Notes under the pieces: model-generated
Told to the model about the DNA's origin: nothing
The model's input: only the letters and a program-made list of their open reading frames with translations
Databases searched by the model: none
Shown here: positions 22,920 to 33,237 of the stretch, piece by piece
How positions within the stretch are numbered: the stretch's first letter is position 1
How the letters are laid out: each line of letters starts with the position of its first letter
Program-made: the position numbers and the translations under genes
Assembly (NCBI RefSeq): GCF_905163445.1
Contig: NC_053187.1
Location: 12,028,001 to 12,092,000 of the forward strand
Direction: 5' to 3'
DNA: 64,000 bases
Source: Pararge aegeria
Taxonomy: Eukaryota > Arthropoda > Insecta > Lepidoptera > Nymphalidae

Positions 22920-23939
22920 ATCCTCATATAAGAGCAGATAAATAGATTTTTAATATAAACTTGATTTTCTGCATAGGCTACCTTTTATTCTGGAATCGTT
23001 CACGCGTCCTATGGGATAGACCTTAAAGGGGAATTCTGAATTTCTGTCCATGCTAATATTTCTGAAAGTATTTTGATTAAATTTGGTTTGTATAATAAGA
23101 TAAAGGGATAATGTAAATCTCCAAAGGAAGTATGGAAACAGGAGGAACACGTGATCAATGAAAGTAAACGCGAACGAAGCCGCGGGCAAATCTTAATAAT
23201 AATAAAATATTCTGTTTTTAGTAAAAGTATCCGAACGCGATTATTAATATTGCGACATACGGCGTGTGTACATGTGTTTCACAACTGATTACGTTTTAGT
23301 GCCAGAGCCAGCCGTAAGATTTGTTAAGCCTCACTTAAATAAAATTTCTTCTACAATAGCAGCGCACATTGTGTCTCAATTCTTGTTTTTATTGCATTGC
23401 TACTTTGGCTTAAAAAAATGGTAATTATTGAAATGGCTTGACTCTTATACCTATAGTTGACTTGGACTTGGAGTGACACAAAAAGCAGAACAAGCAAGAT
23501 TGCGGTCGTTTTCTTATAGATAAACGTGGTGTATCGAGGAAATATTAATACTAAGTTTGTCACATTACAACTGACAGCACCTTTCGTATCATTTCATGCT
23601 TTTTTTTAAAACGCCAAATACTCTGCGTAACTATTTCGACTTAACGTCACGTATATTTATTTTTACGGCCCTAAATGTCTCAACACTAACTCAATGTGGG
23701 TTGATTCCGTGTCGTTTAACAACTTCTAATTATTATCCGTCATCTCTCACACTAGAAGTCGCATTTGTGTGAACTATGAAATCTCGTACCTGAGTTTTGT
23801 TTGAAATTGAACACGACTTTAAATGAATTGGACGAATGATAAAAGTGTTCTTAATGTGTTCTGTTGTAAGCACAAGTACACTTTAACGATTCGTCAAAGC
23901 TGTGCATATAAAACTTATTTAGTAATCTAGAATACCAGA
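22920..23939. other. Unassigned DNA
   Basis: AT-rich and no supported feature. The open frames at 22950-23189 and 23351-23563 (minus) lack motifs. Confidence 0.5.
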
Positions 23940-24258
23940 ATTGATTGCGATTCCGTACGCGTTTATATGGGCTTTTCAAAACCCTAGGGGGTTTAAAAAC
24001 CCTTAATTTTCCCGGCATAATCTGCATCCTATGGCTGCAAAATTCATCAAGATAAGTTAAGGGGTCACGCCATGCACAAAAGCTTTTTTTAAACTACAGC
24101 AGGTAAAATTTACCAGGAGCTCTTCCAGGAAAAATATTATCCTATCTCCGGGCTGCAAGCTAAATAAGTGCCAAATTTCATCAAAATCTGTTTAACGGTT
24201 GAGCCGAATATAAGTTAACGAACACACATACACACTTTTTCAATTATAATATTCTAGT
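23940..24258 (+). mobile_element. RTE-type 3'-end remnant
   Basis: Contains CTGCATCCTATGGCTGCAAA, AAGTGCCAAATTTCATCAAA, TCTGTTTAACGGTTGAGCC and AACGAACACACATACACAC, the usual order at the 3' end of lepidopteran RTE-like LINEs or RTE-tailed SINEs. No coding frame. Confidence 0.6.
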
Positions 24259-24632
24259 ATGAATTACTTTGTATTTTGCTGCGTGGAGCGATACACTTCA
24301 TGGATCGTAATGTGTTTAAGATATGAACACAGCTTCTTACGCGAGTTATGCATAATACCCACGCAGTAATCGGTTTAAAGACTTATGAATTTCTTTATTC
24401 ATTTTCCTCCAACTTTTTTTCTTTCAACGATATTTTTTCATTGTTATCAAATATGGAATTACTGGCAACCATTCTTGTTGAAAAGCCGATTATGTGAGTC
24501 TTTCTTTTACTTACATACTTTTTGATTGTTTTCAAAAAACTGGCTTGGAAATGCGAAAGTCGAAATTAAATCCCTTGAGTTCGTTTTCTTAAGATATTTT
24601 GGTAAGCTTTTTTTCAAATTGGCTAAATTTAT
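24259..24632. other. Unassigned DNA
   Basis: No supported feature. Confidence 0.5.
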
Positions 24633-24766
24633 AGATAAAATAAATATACTACAACAATCCATACATCGAGCCCCAAAGTAAGGTAGCATATGTTATGTGT
24701 AATATGATAACTGATGAATATTTTAATGAACAATATACATAAATACTTATAATATTCATATAAACA
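24633..24766 (-). mobile_element. SINE-T copy, head missing
   Basis: Tail and body only: TAAATATACTACAACAATCC, GAGCCCCAAAGTAAGG and CTGATGAATATTTTAATGAA. Homology ends at ATATAAAC near 24763, before the tRNA-like head. It is a truncated or deleted copy. Confidence 0.75.
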
Positions 24767-25060
24767 ATGTCCTTTGGTGGGAAGTTTCCACGTGATGGCT
24801 ATCGGTCGTTTAAACTTCTTATCTAATTTTACCGAAGGTACCGAAGGTAATATTAGATCTACCTTTACCAAAGTTTAACAATAACAATATTATTGTTTAA
24901 CTGTTCAACAATATATTAGAACACATTTAACCAATCGTAGTTATACGATTAATGAATTCCTTAACGACAAGGCTGCTTGGAAGCAGGCCACTCCGCTCTC
25001 ATCTCTCACAAAACAGAAAAATTCTAAAGATTTTTAAACTATAAAATGATGTTGGAAAAG

Positions 25061-25209
25061 AGAACTCTGCTGAGTTTCTTGCCGGCTCTTCTCAGTGGAA
25101 TCTGCCTTCCAAACCGGTGGTAGAGTCACTACAAACAGACTGACTTGACGTTTCAAAAGTGCTTATAAACAAAGGAATAAATGAAACTTTGAACTTTTGA
25201 ACTTTGAAC
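25061..25209 (-). mobile_element. Repeat C copy
   Basis: CTGAGTTTCTTGCCGGCTCT, GGTGGTAGAGTCACTACAAA and CTTGACGTTTCAAAAGTGCT, ending in repeated TTGAACTT. It matches 40508-40605 (same strand) and 36699-36855 (opposite strand). This common lepidopteran dispersed repeat resembles a LINE 3' tail or SINE. No ORF. Confidence 0.7.
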
Positions 25210-25757
25210 TATCAAAACATTGGCTACTGAGGCTTCTGAGTGCCTAGTGTGAGATTGGACTATCTAGTTAAATTTTACGAAAACAGTATTGCCACTGCTT
25301 GCGTTTTTTCCCCTACAAATTCACGCGATCAAATATGTGAACGTAGGTAGAAAATCTCTTACTAGGGGCCCTGTATAGAATTCCCGCTACATGGTTTGTC
25401 TCACTAGTAAAGAGTGGCTGGACTCAAGTGGCAACAGCCAAAGTTTGTGTTGTGGACATCCCTATATCGCCTGTCCGTATGTTCTGCGTGGAAGTCCGTC
25501 GGTTCAGATAACGAATACGTGAAGTATTGCTTACGGTCTAGTCAATATAGTCATTAGCGTAAGATTATCAAAGAATTACACAAACATTTGTATTTGATAT
25601 CATGTCAATGTCGCATGATCCGGAAGGGATATTTAAGGATCACGAGTAACATTATGGCCGCTTTTGAAAATGACCAGAATAATAATTAAGAGTATACGCT
25701 GTTTACGTCGTGTCAAGTTTTCGGTATTAGTTGTCATAAATATTAAAAAAAAAAATC
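25210..25757. other. Unassigned DNA
   Basis: No supported gene or repeat. Confidence 0.45.
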
Positions 25758-25990
25758 ATAGATATATTTTCAAATTCAAATTCAAATATGTTTTTTATTC
25801 ATGTAGACTTTATCACAGGTACTTGATGAAGCGTTCATACATATAACATGTTACCAATAATGTTAGGTTATGGTGATAACTACATTCGTTAGCTTAAAAC
25901 TGAACCTAGGAGGCTTCCAAGCGTGCCCTAGTCTAAAAAGAGCCCACACAAACCAGTAACCAGTTATTTTTTTCTGTTATGGCCATCTCA
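25758..25990 (+). mobile_element. Repeat H copy
   Basis: Starts with TTCAAATTCAAATTCAAAT and continues ATTCATGTAGAC, GGTGATAACTACATTCGTTA and AGGCTTCCAAGCGTGCCCTA. The start resembles the start of repeat C (TTCAAAATTCAAAATTC), suggesting related dispersed elements. Single copy here. Confidence 0.5.
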
Positions 25991-26035
25991 CAGTCGAATT
26001 AATATTGAGCTATGCAGTTAGAGCAATTCATATCC

Positions 26036-26077
26036 AAGCTTTTTTAACATATATTTACATATATGTTAGAAAAGCTT
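26036..26077. repeat. 19-bp inverted repeat, 4-nt loop
   Basis: AAGCTTTTTTAACATATAT (26036-26054) pairs with 26059-26077 at 18 of 19 positions around a TTAC loop. It stands in unassigned DNA. Confidence 0.85.
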
Positions 26078-26139
26078 CATAGGATATCTTAATATTATCA
26101 TAGGATTTGATATTACATTTTATATTTTTTTTTGTTATA

Positions 26140-26170
26140 CTAGTTGTTGCCTGCGGCTTCTTTCGGATGG
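26140..26170 (-). mobile_element. Helitron 3'-end remnant
   Basis: On the minus strand, AAGCCGCAGGCAACAACTAG is followed by T, the Helitron 3' terminus as at 4490-4502. The rest of the element to the right is not recognisable. Confidence 0.55.
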
Positions 26171-26302
26171 AAGTAATTAAGTAATTTGATGCAGTGCTTG
26201 CCTATTCACTGACCCCTGAACTACCCCCTTTTTGCATCTTCGTTGTTTTGTTGGTGGATGTGGGTTTGTTTTTTTTTCTTTAACAAACAATTATTTATTG
26301 TA

Positions 26303-26515
26303 AAGTCAACATCTCCTGAGGATGCTGCGGTTTCTACGCCAAAATGTGCGTAGAGGGTACATTGCGGAAGTTGGTGAAAACAGATCTTGAAGGATTGAAG
26401 AAATTGTAAATGACACCACCCAGATTCTCCTGCTTTTGGCGGAATATAGCAAATTAAGCTTAATGTTCATAATATATCATGGATTTGCGCAAAGTAACGC
26501 CTGCTTACTCCATCC
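26303..26515 (+). mobile_element. Repeat E copy 1
   Basis: Same order of motifs as 60595-60785: ACATCTCCTGAGGATGCTGC, AAATGTGCGTAGAG, TTGTAAATGACACC, AGCAAATTAAGCTTAA and GCGCAAAGTAACGCCTGCTT. Probably a LINE 3' end. No frame. Confidence 0.65.
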
Positions 26516-28196
26516 AATCCAATAAAAAGCCCTACTATTTTTAAACAAATGAAGATTAACATAACACCTACCAATAAAGTAGATAGGTAAGTGTTTCAGG
26601 AAAAATAAAATATGAAGTCATAAATTACCTTAATTAGATTTCTTAAAGCTTTTCTTAAAAAAAGAGCGAGATTTCTTAAAAAAATATAGAAGTAATCAGT
26701 ATACTTGATTCAAAAATCTTTCCTATTAATAGCTGCATTGCAGCATGCGGAACTAATAAAAGTATAATTAAGTAAGCGAGAATACACAGTACAATATTGT
26801 ATTATTAATATTGCATAACAGTTAAGCACTTAAGGCGTAAATTTTAATTAGACTAGACTTAGAGCTTCTTAAGTAGTAAAGAGAAAGGTAAATAGAAGTT
26901 TATTTTTCATATTATGCGCGTTTTTAAAATTAAGAATGCTGTTGCATTATGTTCTTCTATTTTTGGACGGTTTTATGTTATTTATATTATTATCAACATC
27001 TGTTTAACTTGAGATTTTACTCGTCGTTCTAAAAATGGTGTTCAGTGAGTATTGTATGTAGAAATATGTATAGCTATTAAAATAAAAATTACTAATCGAA
27101 TAATTGGGAACCGCCTATGTCTTAGAAGACGCATTAACGCGGTACGGAATACGGAATACTTCCGAAGTTTCATTAATGAATAATGCAACCGATCAATTAG
27201 CAGAGCATCGAGTTCGTCAAAGACCGTGCCTTAGTTTAATGGCACTACGGTTCCTGCATTTATTTATCAGTTAATGAAGTCAAATACCTAGGAGTATTTC
27301 ATATTGAATGGAGAAATTGCACCAATGTTCGTATTAAAATCAAAGCTTCTTATTAACTTCACATAGGTAAGTTATAATTGATAAAAGGTAACAAAAACAT
27401 TCATAGACACTGTGTGAATAAAATCATAATTAGGAAAAGTGCATTATTATTTCAATTCTTTATTGTGATATTGTGATTGTATTCAACTCTGAGTTCCCGT
27501 ATACAGGGATCCCCAGTATCCCCAATAATGCAAAATTTCAGTAGGTAGGTACTACTAGTAGGTAAACAAAACCCTGGGCAGACCACTGTAACGAGCAGTT
27601 ACTCATTTTCCCTATCGCAGCTGAATGTGCTTAATAAACCTTCTACATACCTACCTGCCTAAAATTCCTGATATTCCATGGAGTAGGTACGTAGGATATG
27701 TACCTATTTATAGATACGATAATATTCTTAATATGAACCTTTTCTGATCTTCCTTTATTCAGATCTGGATAGATACAGTCAGTGGCATATAATACACAGA
27801 TATTAATGTGTAAGCGGTCCACGAAGCGTAAACGCATTCAATAGTTCCACAAGTAATAACTTATCAAACTCTCAAAATAATTTGAACGAAATTCGGATAT
27901 CGAATGTCACATCACAGGATAGACATCGGTCTTCCGGAAAATCATTGAAACGCCTCGCTGTCAAATATCGTTCCTTGTTCAATCAATTTTATTGACTTTT
28001 GTTGTTTGATTATACATGAAAAGTATGTCAAGTAAATAAGAAACTAATCGCCGCTGGTTTATTTGCTTGGTGCCAATTATACAATAATCATTTTATATCT
28101 GTTACTGTAATGGATTTTTTTTTAAATAATATATAAAAAATAATTTAGGTTGGCAGTTTATGTTGAAAAATAAATATGTTATTATGAGTAACGATA
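26516..28196. other. Unassigned AT-rich DNA
   Basis: No supported gene. Only short motif-free frames. Confidence 0.5.
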
Positions 28197-28380
28197 TCCC
28201 CTACTAGGCATACTTAATAATTTAAAAGTAAATCTGTTTGTTAGTTACCTTAGTTCGGCTCACCCACTGCAGAAGCAAATATATAGCTTGCATTCTGAAG
28301 ATAGATGGGGTACTTCTTATCCCGAATAAACTAACGGTTCTCTCGGGATTTTTTAAAACCAAATAGAAATGTGGACCGGA
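28197..28380 (+). mobile_element. Helitron remnant, 3' end lost
   Basis: Starts A|TCCCCTACTAGGCATAC and keeps AACGGTTCTCTCGGGATTTT near 28330, matching the copy at 4294-4502. The CAGCTAG terminus is missing. Confidence 0.55.
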
Positions 28381-29023
28381 CCATCTCGCAACATAGTGGT
28401 TTATAAATTAAAGGTACCTATTTTCGATTAAATTTCTGAGTTCTTGCGTCTCTTAATGCGACAGAGTAAAATCTGATATTCAGCGAAAGAATAGGCCAAG
28501 AAACAGTGGAAAAGCACCGAATGGAGAAACTCCGCCTGTCCAATTAAAAAAGGCAGTGTACAAATATCTGCAGCAGACTGTACATTATAAAACTTCGACG
28601 CAGGCAGAAATACGGTAGAAATACAATACAAACATTATATTCAATGCTAGGAACACCTACGGCATTGCGGTATCGTGAGGTTTCCTTTTCACCAATAATA
28701 CAATGATCCTATTTTATTTAATCGTAAATAAGGCAAGTCGGTTGCCGGGCCTCGTAAATTACCTGTCCCGCGCGAATTGCCTCTCCCGACTCTAATAAAT
28801 ATCAATCAATACGTATGTATATACCTATGAGATCGTAATGGAGATGTTATCTCCTCGTAAATGTCTTTTTATTCGGCTAAATGATTGAATAAGTAATGTC
28901 TTAAGTGCTATTCATGAGAACAGTACAAAGGGTACTCTAATATGTATTCGTATTTATCTCGCGCTATGAATAAATTAGCACCATATTATCTTATTTTTAA
29001 CCGACTTCAGTAAGAGGCGCGGG
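28381..29023. other. Unassigned DNA
   Basis: No supported gene. AACCGACTTCAGTAAG near 29000 resembles a motif common at lepidopteran repeat ends. Confidence 0.45.
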
Positions 29024-29100
29024 GACACAGTTTTTAAATTAGTTACCAATACCGATACCGTTTTCGCATCGGTATTGGTAACTAATTTTAAAACTATGTC
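29024..29100. repeat. 33-bp inverted repeat, 11-nt loop
   Basis: Left arm 29024-29056 and right arm 29068-29100 are complementary at 31 of 33 positions, including an unbroken 21-bp stretch next to the loop (AGTTACCAATACCGAT with ATCGGTATTGGTAACT). The loop is 29057-29067. The size is in the range of a hairpin precursor RNA, but there is no evidence of transcription. Confidence 0.92.
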
Positions 29101-29554
29101 CTTTGTCTATTAATGTTCCTTCTGTCTCCGTTGTCCTAGGAGAGGAAGATTAACAGCTTAGAACTATCAAACTGCTCCATAGCTAGTTCAGGGGCTTTAA
29201 CAGCTATTATCACACGTTTAATGTAAGTGATAACAATCGAGAGCACGTGCTCTTCCAGTTACGGAAATAAACGACGGCAAATATGTTAAAACAATCACAC
29301 TTAATGTATACCTAGATAATTAAATAACTGGTCCATTATATAGGAAAATCGAAAGCGCACCCGCGTGATATTAAGCGAAGGCTTATAGAAAAGTCCTATT
29401 ACTCGTATATTACAAATGATTACGTAAACGATAAATAGGCTTGGGTGTGAATTACTCTATAATAATCTATCTAACCAGGATGCTCCTTAAATATTTATTA
29501 ATCACAATGTGAGATGGTGATAACAAAAATGACAACCGGCAAGTTTGTGGTGGG

Positions 29555-29712
29555 CTTTTTCTTTGACCAGCGCGCGTTTTAGCTTTAGTTTTAAGTTTAC
29601 GAATGTAGTTATCGCCTTCGCTACTCCCTAAAATGTACACATTTTGTATGTAAAGAAGGCATCAAAAGTGCCATTTATGTGACTATTTGAATATTTGACT
29701 TTGACTTTGATA
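29555..29712 (+). mobile_element. Repeat D copy with 3' end
   Basis: GACCAGCGCGCGTTTTAGC, AGTTTACGAATGTAGTTATC and GTAAAGAAGGCATCAAAAGT, ending in TTTGACTTTGACTTTGA. Same family as 21577-21675. Likely a LINE 3' untranslated region with a simple-repeat tail. Confidence 0.6.
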
Positions 29713-30141
29713 CCTACAATACGAAGCAATATCCCTAGGATAGTAAAGTGGCCACATTAAAGGCCACGGCCTCGGTTACTATCATTTTATAAAGCCGTCG
29801 AAATGTTAAAGTACGCTTTAGTAAATAAGTAGATTTTTAAAGTTTATATAAATTACAGATGCAATTAATTCATGGAATATAAAAAGTTCGAGCTTTTAGT
29901 AATGCACGAAAGTATGGTAATTAAAGACAGATAACCTTGCCAGCACACTGTTTTATTCATAACTCTGTTTAAAGCACAGCGTAAAGTGCCACTGAGTGAA
30001 ATTAATTACAATTATATCCGAGTTTTTATTTTCTTTATTACATATTTTGTCAGAATTCATTGCATAGTTATAAGTTAAAGGTTTCTATTCAGAGTACGTG
30101 GCCTATGTTATAGTTCCTGTATTATAGTTGTAAATTATCTG
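29713..30141. other. Unassigned DNA
   Basis: No supported feature. Confidence 0.5.
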
Positions 30142-30284
30142 GTTGGTCTAGTAGTTATTATGTTTGAGTACGGATCACGAGGATCATGGTTCGATTCCCA
30201 GGCTGCGCCAAAAGTTCGAAATGAAAATTCCCGGTAACAACTAGGATTCAGTGACTCGGGGAGCACGTCAGACTTTCAATAATA
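30142..30284 (+). mobile_element. tRNA-derived SINE (different head)
   Basis: A-box-like TTGGTCTAGTAGTTA at 30143-30157 and B box ATGGTTCGATTCCCAGG at 30186-30202, followed by CCAAAAGTTCGAAATGAAA and a CGGGGAGCACGTCAG end. The spacing of the two boxes suits RNA polymerase III. The arms between them do not fold as a functional tRNA, so I call a SINE, not a tRNA gene. Confidence 0.7.
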
Positions 30285-30610
30285 ATAATATTTATAATAA
30301 GTTTTTATTTCAGGCGTAGCCCATATGCACTGAAATTAACATTTGAAAGAAATACAATTAAAATACAAAAAAACACTTTTTTTTTTATTAGTGTAAAGCA
30401 TTTTCATATACATAATAATACATATAGATGGAAATAATAATTACAAACTAAAATTAATATTTATAATAAATATAAGCCGTCTAACTGTTCACTTATGGGC
30501 ATGGTACCCAAAATGCTGGCGCTAATGCCCCTTTGTATAGCTAGACTTAGCCGTTGGGCTAAATAAGCGCCAGCTCTTGGGTCACCAGAAAAAAAATAAA
30601 AATTAAATTA
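30285..30610 (-). mobile_element. LINE 3'-end remnant, minus strand
   Basis: On the minus strand, AGCTGGCGCTTATTTAGCCC, GCATTAGCGCCAGCATTTTG and GGCTACGCCTGAAATAAAA run into (TTA/ATT)n at 30284-30300. This looks like a 3' untranslated region with an AATAAA signal and a simple-repeat tail. No coding frame. Confidence 0.5.
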
Positions 30611-31350
30611 AATACAAATATAAAAATAATCACAAAATAACTATAAAAATAAATATTAATAATGTTAGCAACAAAACAAAAACCACTATCCTATTATCAC
30701 ATATCAAGATAATTGGTGGAACCGTAAAACCTGCCATAACAGCAGCTTGACGAGCCCTCATTTTAAATCCCTCAGATTACTTGAGCAGAGAAGTAAGTCG
30801 TGAATAGGCTGACGATGATAATAATCTCTATGTTAGAATAAACTCTTAATAAACATATTAAAATGTAAATTAAAAATGATGAAGATTACGAAAGTTTGTA
30901 CAGTTTTTTAATTTTTTTCATTTACATAAAATAACTCTACGCTTTGTATGAGATTTCGGAACATTAAAATGTATAGCTTTATTTTCAATGGAACTGGCAC
31001 TTGGAACTTATCGACTTAAATGTGAACTTAAATGTATTATATTGTAGCTTTTCCGAGTAGTAGGGAGGGCAGCTTAACGTCGAATTTTAATAATAATGTG
31101 CAATTTGAAAATAACGTAGATTATAAATCCAAGGTCGCTGATAGAGGAACTGGATCCAATCAGATATTAAAAGCCAAGCACCTGACATGAATTTGGGGAT
31201 TTTGTTTGATGTTTTCAAATTTACATGCTAAGGACCATCAGTTTTTAGAAAATATTTGGATATTCTTAATTTTAGATTAAGATTGTGTCATACTTTAAAT
31301 TGAAAATTAAGCCCATACCCTGCAATATATAAAGCAAAAATATAGTGTAA
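30611..31350. other. Unassigned DNA upstream of the full-length LINE
   Basis: AT-rich. No gene or clear repeat. Confidence 0.45.
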
Positions 31351-31406
31351 TATTTTTCTTTGGCATACAAATAGGTGTAAATCTATTTGTATGCCGAGGG
31401 AAAATA
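31351..31406. repeat. 24-bp inverted repeat, 8-nt loop
   Basis: 31351-31374 and 31383-31406 pair at 21 of 24 positions, with a perfect 13-bp core (GGCATACAAATAG). It lies just left of the presumed LINE 5' end and might mark the junction or be unrelated. Confidence 0.75.
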
Positions 31407-31858
31407 TTTTCACAATCCGTAACCCCGGATGCAAAACATGGCCGCGCTGGTTAGACTTGGTCGGCGTTCATTATTAAACAAAGTTGATCCGAGCTACTGT
31501 GTGCAGCGCATTGGTTTCTCTGTACCTACTGTGTGTCGGTCAGTGTTTAATATTGATTAATAGGGTTAGGATTTTAAGGTTCTTACTTCTTGCGTTCCGA
31601 TTCTGTAGTAGATTCACTACTATTTCTACTACTAAACTGATATAAATGAATTTTTAAGGTATACATTTTGAATTTGCTCTGATTCTTAAATTTATTTAAA
31701 TCATATAAAGTGTTTTATTATAATTTATTATGTACCTGTGAATAGCCTAATCCAGCCAGCTTGCTAAAACAAATTTGCACAGAACCTATCTTTAGCTTTA
31801 ATTGTGTGCTAATATAACCTTACTTTTTCACTTTCACAATCACTATTACTTGTCAACA

Positions 31859-32614
31859 ATGGAGTCACTTAAAAGAAGCCTTTATGAGATCAATGACCAC
31901 TTCAATGCCACGATGGCAGAATTTCAGAAGGAGCTGAAGGGAGCCATCCCAGCCACTAGTCCATCTTCAAACATAAACTCGCAGTTTGTGGCCTTCCGAT
32001 CATTTGTTATGACTGCTCTAGAAAATCTGCAGCTGCAGGTGGAACTTTTAGCCAGGCAACAAGATGAGTTGGAAATGCGGTCTAGAAGGAAGATTCTTCT
32101 TGTTCATGGTATTGCAGAAGGTGATAAAGAAGATCCCAGTGTTTCAGTTTGTCATATTCTTTCGCAACACCTAAAATTGTCAAAACTCTCTGCTGAATCG
32201 TTTAGCCGCTGTCATCGCTTGGGAGGTGCCGGTGGTGACAGACCTCGCGCCGTACTCATAAAGTTCAGAGACTGGTCACTCCGGGACACAGTTTGGTCTG
32301 CAAAAACTAAGTTGAAAGGCACTGGGGTAACTTTATCTGAGTTTCTTATTAAAAGCCGCCACAAGACCTTTCTGGCGGCTCGGCAACGATTTGGCGTTGC
32401 GAAGTGTTGGACCAGGGACGGCAACATCGTGGTCCTTGACTCTGACGGTAAGCGGCATCGCATCACAAGTATGTCTGAGCTGAACGCCATCCCGGCCGCT
32501 GGTCAGGATGTGCCGCGTGCCGCTGTAACCACTGCTGCTTCTGCTGCTACTGGTGTAGCCTCTAAGGACTCCAGACTTGCCAACTCGAGACTTAAGAGAG
32601 TTGTAAGGAAATAG
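31859..32614 (+). CDS. LINE ORF1 protein (RNA-binding)
   Basis: 251 aa from the ATG at 31859. The frame is open further upstream, but only from a TTG, so ATG is preferred. Residues 1-75 are helix-prone with heptad-like leucines (LENLQLQVELLARQQDELEM), consistent with a trimerising coiled coil. Residues 77-150 look RRM-like (RRKILLVHGI, then RCHRLGG and RAVLIKF). Residues 155-200 resemble the C-terminal domain of L1-type ORF1p (KCWTRDGNIVV). The tail is Ala/Lys/Arg-rich (RLKRVVRK). The expected role is binding the LINE RNA and acting as a nucleic-acid chaperone in the retrotransposition particle. ORF2 starts 623 bp downstream, so it needs reinitiation or another translation route. No frameshift or stop is seen. 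Confidence 0.85.
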   Translation: MESLKRSLYEINDHFNATMAEFQKELKGAIPATSPSSNINSQFVAFRSFVMTALENLQLQVELLARQQDELEMRSRRKILLVHGIAEGDKEDPSVSVCHILSQHLKLSKLSAESFSRCHRLGGAGGDRPRAVLIKFRDWSLRDTVWSAKTKLKGTGVTLSEFLIKSRHKTFLAARQRFGVAKCWTRDGNIVVLDSDGKRHRITSMSELNAIPAAGQDVPRAAVTTAASAATGVASKDSRLANSRLKRVVRK

Positions 32615-33237
32615 CTGCACTAGGTTACTATGTACAACGTCCTTTTCATCCAGTGTGCTGTATGCTCAGTTCTCGTGTCGTTGCTTATACATTTATTACT
32701 TAAATCTTTACTTGTTATTATTTATTTTAATTAGAACTTTGTTTTGTAGGTAGAATGTTTATTTTAGGTTTAGTTTGTTTTTTCTATTTTGTGACAACCC
32801 AAAGACCATGACAGACCAAAATAATAATAGACTAGTGACAACTGACACTGACAGTCAAACGTTTATACAGCCCGTTTGATACTCATATATAGAAGCATTT
32901 GTAAAGCCTGCAGCTCACTGTGCAAATAGCATTTTCTTTTTTTTTTTTTGTTTGTTGCTTTGGGTACATATTTTAATTTAGTTGTTTGTTTTTTATTATT
33001 GTTTTTATATATATATTTTTTCTTTTTGTTGGTTTGTTTGTTACATTCTGTGTATTGTAAGTTTTTATTTTCTTGTTTTTTGCCATGCAGCTGGTGGATT
33101 GAGGTATCAGGTACCTTGTTTTAGTAGTCACTTTTTTCGGTATTATTAATTTTATATATATTTTTTTTTTATATTATTTTTTTATTTTTTTTGAATTCTT
33201 TTATTTATTATATATTATCATAAAATATTACAATATT
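32615..33237 (+). other. Inter-ORF spacer of the LINE
   Basis: T-rich 623-bp spacer with runs of T (32937-32949, 33160-33192) between ORF1 and ORF2. No coding frame. It is unusually long for an ORF1-ORF2 gap and could hold an internal initiation signal for ORF2, but nothing specific is visible. Confidence 0.6.

Noticed and set aside
30142..30210. tRNA gene
   Set aside because: A and B boxes are present, but the acceptor and anticodon arms do not pair and the text continues into a SINE body. The same holds for the heads at 16560, 22020, 38810 and 50515.
31410..31560. Precise 5' end and target duplication of the full-length LINE
   Set aside because: No direct repeat matching the 3' flank (TTGCAATGACACG) was found upstream, so the boundary stays approximate.
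31802..31858. Upstream extension of LINE ORF1
   Set aside because: The open frame begins with TTG at 31802. The ATG at 31859 is the first real start and begins the charged N-terminus typical of ORF1 proteins.
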